Origin: Candidatus Latescibacterota bacterium
Lineage (GTDB): Bacteria > Latescibacterota > UBA2968 > UBA8231
Assembly: GCA_016187725.1 (NCBI GenBank)
Contig: JACPJE010000012.1
Coordinates: 1-64,000 of the forward strand
Length of the DNA: 64,000 bases
Direction: 5' to 3'
The translations under genes and the position numbers were made by a program. Below, in pieces: positions 58,414 to 64,000 of this stretch. The notes beneath the pieces were generated by a model that saw only the letters and a list, made by a program, of their open reading frames with translations, had not been told where the DNA came from and made no database searches. The stretch's first letter is position 1; every line of letters starts with the position of its first letter.

Positions 58414-58826
58414 TCAAGAGGAAGAGGTGATGGAACTCAGCATCACGTTGGAATGGCGCAGACGCTGGGCCAGGACCTTGGCCAGGTTGCGCAGGACCGT
58501 CACCTGGGTGTCTTTGTGGCGGCCTGGACCGTGGCCGAGCGGGGTCCGTGGTCCACCAGCGACACTTCGCCGAAGAAGGTGCCCGGTACGTCGAGGGTGG
58601 CCAGGGCGACGGCGCGGCCCTTTTCCCCTTCGGCGCTGACCTGCAAGGCCCCTTCGCAGAGCAGGAAGAGCGAGTCGCCCACGCTGCCCTGGGCGACGAT
58701 GGTCTCCCCTGACCTGAAGCGCTGCAACTGGGACAAGTCGACGAGCCTGCGGACCTCCTTTTCCTCGAGGCCGGCAAAGAGCGGCGACTGCCTGAGCAGC
58801 ACAGCGACGTGATCCATCTTATCCAC
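58414..58826 (-). pseudogene. Cyclic-nucleotide-binding-domain protein with internal deletion and frameshift
   Basis: Frame 1 ends ...GEVSLVDHGPRSATVQAATKTPR*. Frame 2 continues QVTVLRNLAKVLAQRLRHSNVMLSSITSSS*. By alignment to the intact neighbour, about 22 aa are missing. Confidence 0.78.
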
Positions 58827-59304
58827 CCTGTCCCTTGGCTCCGGTCCTGAGCATCCCGCTGAGTTCGACGATCCTGTCGTCGGCCTCCCGCAGGCGCAGC
58901 GAGAGGCTGCGGGCGATGTTGAGGATCAGGGTCACCTGCAGCCGCGGCCAGCGGGCGAAGATCTCCGCCAGCTTTCTCTTGGGAAAGGCCAGCAGGCGGA
59001 CTGGCCCCTCAGCGCGCACGTCGGCGGAGCGCGGCAGGATATCGATCAGCGACATCTCCCCGAAGAAATCCCCGGGTTCTCCCATGCTGGCGATCAGCAC
59101 CACCCCCACCGAACTGGCCTTCTCCACCCGCACCGCCCCTTCTTCGAGGATGAATAGACAATCGCTGGGCGTGCCCTCGACGACGATGCGGTCGGAGGCC
59201 GCATGGGTGCGTGTTTCAGCGACAGCCAGCAGATCCCCCAGTTCCTGCTCGGTCATCCCCATGCACAGCCCCGAAGCGCGCAAAGTCTCTATCCCGCTGC
59301 TCAT
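58819..59304 (-). CDS. Cyclic-nucleotide-binding-domain protein
   Basis: SDRIVVEGTPSDCLFILEEGAVRVEKASSVGVVLIASMGEPGDFFGEMSLIDILPRSADVRAEGPVRLLAFPKRKLAEIF. Confidence 0.88.
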   Translation of the reverse strand: MSSGIETLRASGLCMGMTEQELGDLLAVAETRTHAASDRIVVEGTPSDCLFILEEGAVRVEKASSVGVVLIASMGEPGDFFGEMSLIDILPRSADVRAEGPVRLLAFPKRKLAEIFARWPRLQVTLILNIARSLSLRLREADDRIVELSGMLRTGAKGQGG

Positions 59305-59351
59305 GTCTCACCTATCTCGATAAGAGAAAAGGAGATACGGCCCTACCGCCC

Positions 59352-59379
59352 AATATAAGCACCAAGGGGGGAGCGTCAA
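59352..59379 (-). promoter_or_regulatory. Sigma-70-like promoter upstream of cNMP protein pair
   Basis: Minus strand TTGACG-N16-TATATT. Confidence 0.5.
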
Positions 59380-59894
59380 GCGGTTTTTGAGGGGGGAGCG
59401 CCAAGTGGTTTCAGGCGCCGCTGCAGGGCGGCGGCCAAGGGCAGGCCGCAGACCAGGCTCGCCGCCCCCTGCAAGGTATTGCCCCACAGGCTGAGCAGGG
59501 CTGGCCCTGGCCCATAGAGGTAGAACTCCACCACCAAATAGCCCAGCACCATCCAGACCATGCCCGCCGCGGCGATCCCCGCCCTGAGCACCCAGGCCCG
59601 GTCTGCACCCGGCCGGGTGCCCAGCCAGCCGATCAGCAGGCCCTCGCATCCCTTGATGACCAGGGTGAAGGGCGCCCAGTGGGTATACCCGCCGTACAGG
59701 TCGGCGAGGGCCGACCCCAGGCCGCCGGCCAATCCCCCCACGCGGCCTCCGCTCAACAGCGCGCCGGCGATGATCAGGGCGTCCCCCAGGTTGATGTACC
59801 CTTCGGTGGCGGGCATGGGGATACGCAGGGCCAGGGTGGCGGCGGCCACCAGCGCAATCAGCAGGGCGAGGCGGGCGAGCTTGCTGACCTTCAT
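59376..59894 (-). CDS. ECF-type transporter S component
   Basis: LALRIPMPATEGYINLGDALIIAGALLSGGRVGGLAGGLGSALADLYGGYTHWAPFTLVIKGCEGLLIGWL. Confidence 0.82.
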   Translation of the reverse strand: MKVSKLARLALLIALVAAATLALRIPMPATEGYINLGDALIIAGALLSGGRVGGLAGGLGSALADLYGGYTHWAPFTLVIKGCEGLLIGWLGTRPGADRAWVLRAGIAAAGMVWMVLGYLVVEFYLYGPGPALLSLWGNTLQGAASLVCGLPLAAALQRRLKPLGAPPSKTA

Positions 59895-59895
59895 C

Positions 59896-60756
59896 TCAGG
59901 AATCGGACTCGGCGGCGCGGCGGCGCAGTTTCTTCAGCTGCCGCCGGCGGCCCCAGCGGCTCTGCGCCCGCCGGCGGCGCCTGCCCAGGGGGGTCTGGAT
60001 GCCGCCCTCCCCCTCCAGGTCCTGGAGCACCTGGTTGAGGCGGTCGGGGTAGTTGGTGATCAGGCCCTGCACCCCCATCAGCGCCAGGTCGCGCATGACG
60101 ATCTCGTCGTCCACGGTCCAGGCCCACACCCCGATGCTGCGCTGGCGCATCTCCTCCAGCAGGGCCGGGGTGAGGGCGGTGTGCCAGATGCCCACCGCAT
60201 TGGCTCCCGCCTCCAGCACTTCCTTGGCCAGCCGGCGGACCCGAATGCGCGCCGGGGTGGTGGGCAGGGAACTGACCAGCAGGGCAGCGGGCAAGGCCGG
60301 GGCCAGGAGCTTGAGCCGGCGCACCGTCTGCGGGGCAAAGGACTGGACCACCACCTGGTCCTCGGCCCCCATCTCCTCGACGACCTGGAGGACCCGCTCG
60401 GCGATGTGCCTGCCCTTGATCTCCACCAGGGTCAGCACCCGCCGCCTGGCCAGGTCGAACACCTCTTCCAGGAGCGGCACCCGCTCGCCGCGGAAGGAGG
60501 GGGAAAACCACGAACCGGCATCCCCCCTGCGGATCTCGGCCAGGGACTTCTCGGCTACCGGGCCGCTCAGGTCCGTGGTCCGGTCCAGGGTGGCGTCGTG
60601 GATCACCACCAACCGCCCGTCGCCGCTCTGCTGCACGTCCAGCTCGATGAGGTCCACCCCCAGCTGGATGGCCTGCTCAAAGGCCGCCAGGGTGTTCTCG
60701 GGCGCCAGGCCTGCCCCCGAAGCCCCGCGATGGGCGATGCGCACCGGGTGGATCAT
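59896..60756 (-). CDS. Glycerophosphodiester phosphodiesterase
   Basis: IAHRGASGAGLAPENTLAAFEQAIQLGVDLIELDVQQSGDGRLVVIHDATLDRTTD. Confidence 0.93.
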   Translation of the reverse strand: MIHPVRIAHRGASGAGLAPENTLAAFEQAIQLGVDLIELDVQQSGDGRLVVIHDATLDRTTDLSGPVAEKSLAEIRRGDAGSWFSPSFRGERVPLLEEVFDLARRRVLTLVEIKGRHIAERVLQVVEEMGAEDQVVVQSFAPQTVRRLKLLAPALPAALLVSSLPTTPARIRVRRLAKEVLEAGANAVGIWHTALTPALLEEMRQRSIGVWAWTVDDEIVMRDLALMGVQGLITNYPDRLNQVLQDLEGEGGIQTPLGRRRRRAQSRWGRRRQLKKLRRRAAESDS

Positions 60757-60775
60757 CGCTGTTCCAGATAGCCGC

Positions 60776-61984
60776 TCATGCGCCGAACTTCTCCAGCCGG
60801 CGGGCGTGGGCCAGGGCCAGGGCCATCACCGCCGTGGAGGGCAGCATCCCCAGGCTGCCGGCGCGGCAGTGGCGCTCCGCAAAGCCGGGCAGACCATCGG
60901 CCATGGCCCAGGGGCTCTGCAGCACCAGGGGCACCGGATGCCAGCTGTGGCTGCGCATGACCGAGGGGGTGGAGTGGTCTCCGGTGAGGATGAACACCTC
61001 GGGCTTTAGCTCCAGGAAGCGGGGGACGAACTGGTCCACCTCCTCGAGCAATTCCACCTTTCTGGCAAAATCCCCGTCCTCGCCGGCGCTGTCGGTCTTC
61101 TTGACGTGCAGGTAGACAAAATCGTACTCGGCCCAGCGGGTCCGCAGCACGGCGAGTTCCTGATCCAGGTGCCAGTCGGTCTCCACCGTGTCCATGCCCA
61201 CCGCCGAGGCCACGCCCCGGTACATAGGGTACCCGGCGACGGCCAGGGCCTTGAGTCCGTAGATCTCGCCCATCTGCGGCAGCACCGGATAACGCCCGAA
61301 GCCGCGGATCAGCACCATGTTGGCGGGCTCTTCCCCGCGCAGCACCTGGCGGGCCTGGGTCAGAAAGGCGTCGGCCACCTCCACCGTGCGCGCAGATCCC
61401 TGGCGGCGCGCCTCCAGGGGATGGGGGGGCACTCCGGTCACCTGGGGGTCCGAGTCGCTCACCTCGTCCTCCAGGCCTTCGCCCCTGAAGACTACCGCGG
61501 CCCGGTACTCCATCTCCGGGGCGATGGACACCTCGATGCCGGGGATGCGGATGGCGGCCAGCTTTTCGCACAGCTGCCGGCCTTTCTCGGTGGGGATGCG
61601 GCCGGCGCGGCGGTCCCTCACCCGGCCCTGGTCGTCCACGGTGCAGAAATTGAGCCGGGCCGCCACGTCGCCGGCCCGGAAATCCAGGCCCAGGCCCATG
61701 GCGGAGAGGGCGCCCCGGCCGATCTGGTGTTTCCACGGATCGTACCCGAAGAGAGCCAGATGGGCCGGCCCGCTGCCCGGGGTGAAGCCCGGACCCAGGG
61801 GCCAGATCAGGCCGCAGCTGCCCGAGGCGGCCAGGGCGTCCAGATTGGGCAGACGGGCGGTGTCCAACTCCGATTTGCCGCTGCGCGGATCGGGCAGGCC
61901 GCCCAGGCCGTCGACGACCACTAATAAGATTTTGGTGTCCCGGCCTTCAGCCAGCAGTTCTCGGGTGTACTCTGAGCTTATCAT
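60776..61984 (-). CDS. apgM: 2,3-bisphosphoglycerate-independent phosphoglycerate mutase (archaeal-type)
   Basis: ILLVVVDGLGGLPDPRSGKSELDTARLPNLDALAASGSCGLIWPLGPGFTPGSGPAHLALFGYDP; DFVYLHVKKTDSAGEDGD; ILTGDHSTPSVMRSHSWHPVPLVL. Confidence 0.93.
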   Translation of the reverse strand: MISSEYTRELLAEGRDTKILLVVVDGLGGLPDPRSGKSELDTARLPNLDALAASGSCGLIWPLGPGFTPGSGPAHLALFGYDPWKHQIGRGALSAMGLGLDFRAGDVAARLNFCTVDDQGRVRDRRAGRIPTEKGRQLCEKLAAIRIPGIEVSIAPEMEYRAAVVFRGEGLEDEVSDSDPQVTGVPPHPLEARRQGSARTVEVADAFLTQARQVLRGEEPANMVLIRGFGRYPVLPQMGEIYGLKALAVAGYPMYRGVASAVGMDTVETDWHLDQELAVLRTRWAEYDFVYLHVKKTDSAGEDGDFARKVELLEEVDQFVPRFLELKPEVFILTGDHSTPSVMRSHSWHPVPLVLQSPWAMADGLPGFAERHCRAGSLGMLPSTAVMALALAHARRLEKFGA

Positions 61985-61999
61985 CTAGGCGCTCGGTGT

Positions 62000-63676
62000 T
62001 CAGATGGGTGATGGGGACAGATCCTTGAGCACCAACTGCACGCCGCCCCTGCCCGCGTAGGTGTCCTCCTCCAGCTCGAAGGCCGCAGCCAGGGGTTGTC
62101 CCACGCCCAGTTGCGCGGCCACCTCTCCCTGGTTCCACCACACCGCGGTGCAGGACTGGCCCCCGACTTCGAGTCCCAGCTTGAGGTGGGCCCCTTCCTT
62201 GCCGATGCGGTCGCAGCGCTTGAGCCGGCAGTCGCGCAGGGCGAAGACCGGGGCCTGGTTGCCGTTGCCGAAGGGTTCGAGCCGGCTCAGCGCCTCCAAA
62301 GTCTGCAGCCCCAGGTCGCGGGGCTGGATGACCAGGTCCACCTGCAGGCGGGCCTGCAGATCCTCGGCGGAGAGGTGGGCCTGGGCGTGGTCGATGAGGG
62401 CGGCCCTGAAGGACTCGAAGGCCGCCGGCGCCAGGGAGAAGCCCGCGGCCCCGCTGTGGCCCCCGTAGGTGGTCAGGTGGGTGGCGCAGGCGCTGACAGC
62501 CGCGCCGATATCGTAGCCGGGAATGCTACGCGCCGAGCCCACATACAGCCCCTGCTCGCCCGCCTCGGTGCAGACCACGGCCGGCCGGGCGAAACGCTCG
62601 GCCAGCTTGCCGGCGATCAGCCCGATGACCCCCAACTCCCAGGTCTCGCCCAGCACCACCAAGATGCGCTCGGCGTCCAGCTCCTCGGGACTGACCAGCC
62701 CCTCGGCCTCGCGGAAAGCCGCCCGCTGCAACTGCTGGCGCCGGCTGTTGAGGCTGTTGAGTTCTCCAGCCAGCACCATGGCCTCGCTGTCGCTTTTGGC
62801 CCGCAGGAGGCGCAACGCCAGTTCCGGAGAAGCTAGGCGGCCGGCCACGTTCAGGCGCGGGGCCAGCTGAAAACCCACCACCGAGGTGGTCAGAGGCCGG
62901 TCGCCACAGCCGGCGGCGACCTTGAGCTGGCGCAGCCCGGGCCTGGTAGTCTGGGCCATGGCCTTGAGGCCACGGTGGATGAGCACCCGGTTCTCCCCCA
63001 GCACCGGCATCACGTCGGCCACCGTGCCCAGGGCCACCAGATCCAGCAGCCCGTTGAGGTAGCGCCGCCGCTGGTCCCCCTCCATGAAGCCCTGGCTGAG
63101 AGCCTGCACCACCTTGAAGGTGACCCCCACCCCGGCCAGCCCTTTGAAGGGATAGGCGCAGTCGCGGCGGTTGGGGTTGATCAGGCTGTGAGCCGGGGGC
63201 AATTGCTCCTGGGGCTGGTGGTGGTCGATGACCACCACGTCGATGCCCAGGCTGCGGGCCAGTTCCAGGGCCTCGAAAGCCGAAACCCCGTTGTCCACGG
63301 TGGCGATCACTCCGGCTCCCTGGGCGGCCACCTGCTGGACCGCCGCGGGCCTGATCCCGTACCCGTCGCGATGCCGGTCGGGCAGCAGATAGCTGCAATC
63401 CGCCCCGGCCTGCTCCAGAAAATCCAGCAGCAGGGCGGTGCTGGTGATCCCGTCGGCGTCGTAGTCGCCGAAGACCGCGATCCGCTCGCCTTTGCGGATG
63501 GCCGCTTCGAGGCGGGCCACCCCCCGCTCCAGGTCGGTCAGCAATTCGGGCGGATGCAGGTTCTCCGGATCGATGGCCAGGTCGGCCCAACTCAGACCGC
63601 GGCTGGCCAGCAGGGCCTCCAGCAGCGAGTCGTAGGGCTGGGAGTGACGGATGTCCCACACTGGATAGCGGCGCAT
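62000..63676 (-). CDS. recJ: Single-stranded-DNA-specific exonuclease RecJ
   Basis: ERIAVFGDYDADGITSTALLLDFL; VVVIDHHQPQEQLPPAHSLINPNRRDCAYPFKGLAGVGVTFKV; TYGGHSGAAGFSL. Start MRRYPVWDIR preferred. Confidence 0.95.
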   Translation of the reverse strand: MRRYPVWDIRHSQPYDSLLEALLASRGLSWADLAIDPENLHPPELLTDLERGVARLEAAIRKGERIAVFGDYDADGITSTALLLDFLEQAGADCSYLLPDRHRDGYGIRPAAVQQVAAQGAGVIATVDNGVSAFEALELARSLGIDVVVIDHHQPQEQLPPAHSLINPNRRDCAYPFKGLAGVGVTFKVVQALSQGFMEGDQRRRYLNGLLDLVALGTVADVMPVLGENRVLIHRGLKAMAQTTRPGLRQLKVAAGCGDRPLTTSVVGFQLAPRLNVAGRLASPELALRLLRAKSDSEAMVLAGELNSLNSRRQQLQRAAFREAEGLVSPEELDAERILVVLGETWELGVIGLIAGKLAERFARPAVVCTEAGEQGLYVGSARSIPGYDIGAAVSACATHLTTYGGHSGAAGFSLAPAAFESFRAALIDHAQAHLSAEDLQARLQVDLVIQPRDLGLQTLEALSRLEPFGNGNQAPVFALRDCRLKRCDRIGKEGAHLKLGLEVGGQSCTAVWWNQGEVAAQLGVGQPLAAAFELEEDTYAGRGGVQLVLKDLSPSPI

Positions 63677-63731
63677 GGACGGGTGCTCTGCAGATCGGCA
63701 GGTACAGGACAGGGGAGGGGATGGTTGCACA

Positions 63732-63760
63732 AGTATAGGCCCCCCCTCCGGACCCGTCAA
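63732..63760 (-). promoter_or_regulatory. Sigma-70-like promoter for recJ
   Basis: Minus strand TTGACG-N17-TATACT. Confidence 0.55.
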
Positions 63761-63829
63761 GACAGCCCCGCCCTTGCTCGGCACCCGCTGAGGGCCCTAC
63801 ATTATGGCCCAGCCCTCATCCTCCTGTCT

Positions 63830-64000
63830 ATGAAATTCAGCGATCCCGCCCGGGCCCTGGCCCTGCGCCTGCTCTGCGACTTCGAAGCCACCGGCGCCCC
63901 CCTCGACCAATTTCTCGAAGGCCTCGAAGAGCGGCTGCCCATCGCGCGCGACCGCCGCTTTGCGCGCCACCTGGTGCTGGGGGTGACGCGCTGGCAGGCG
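63830..64000 (+). CDS. rsmB: 16S rRNA (cytosine-5) methyltransferase RsmB, NusB-like N-terminus, truncated by window end
   Basis: MKFSDPARALALRLLCDFEATGAPLDQFLEGLEERLPIARDRRFARHLVLGVTRWQA. Confidence 0.7.
   Translation, partial: MKFSDPARALALRLLCDFEATGAPLDQFLEGLEERLPIARDRRFARHLVLGVTRWQA

Noticed and set aside
1-64000. Search for tRNA, rRNA, integrase, transposase, phage structural genes and CRISPR arrays
   Set aside because: None recognised by eye. tRNAscan-SE and ISfinder searches would be needed to exclude them formally.

Overview
GC-rich bacterial chromosomal window with dense coding on both strands. The gene style (FlgD-like/Por-type C-terminal tails on secreted proteins, PhyH dioxygenases, enolase-superfamily enzymes) suggests an uncultured FCB-like lineage; this is inference only. 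Housekeeping genes recognised: glnD, lon, hflX, glpK, glpD, recJ, apgM and the start of rsmB. Accessory content: an M6 metalloprotease, two giant tandem secreted proteins with BNR-like, cohesin-like, dockerin-like and FlgD-tail regions, a divergent cohesin-like secreted protein, a two-component-propeller/Fis regulator, a sugar ABC transporter, PhyH paralogs, an ArsM/AbrB-like operon and a cNMP/HDOD/PAS signalling cluster. The most interesting signal is a candidate sigma-54 regulon. Three good -24/-12 promoters (GG-N10-GC in a TGGCAY-N5-TTGC context) lie in front of exactly the secreted protein genes, and the regulator encoded nearby has lost its AAA+ core. A second striking pattern is that at least four genes carry internal deletions with frame changes, and a fifth is truncated. 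Two intergenic elements of about 170 bp share the same architecture: imperfect terminal inverted repeats plus a central perfect hairpin. No CRISPR array, rRNA, tRNA or phage module was recognised.
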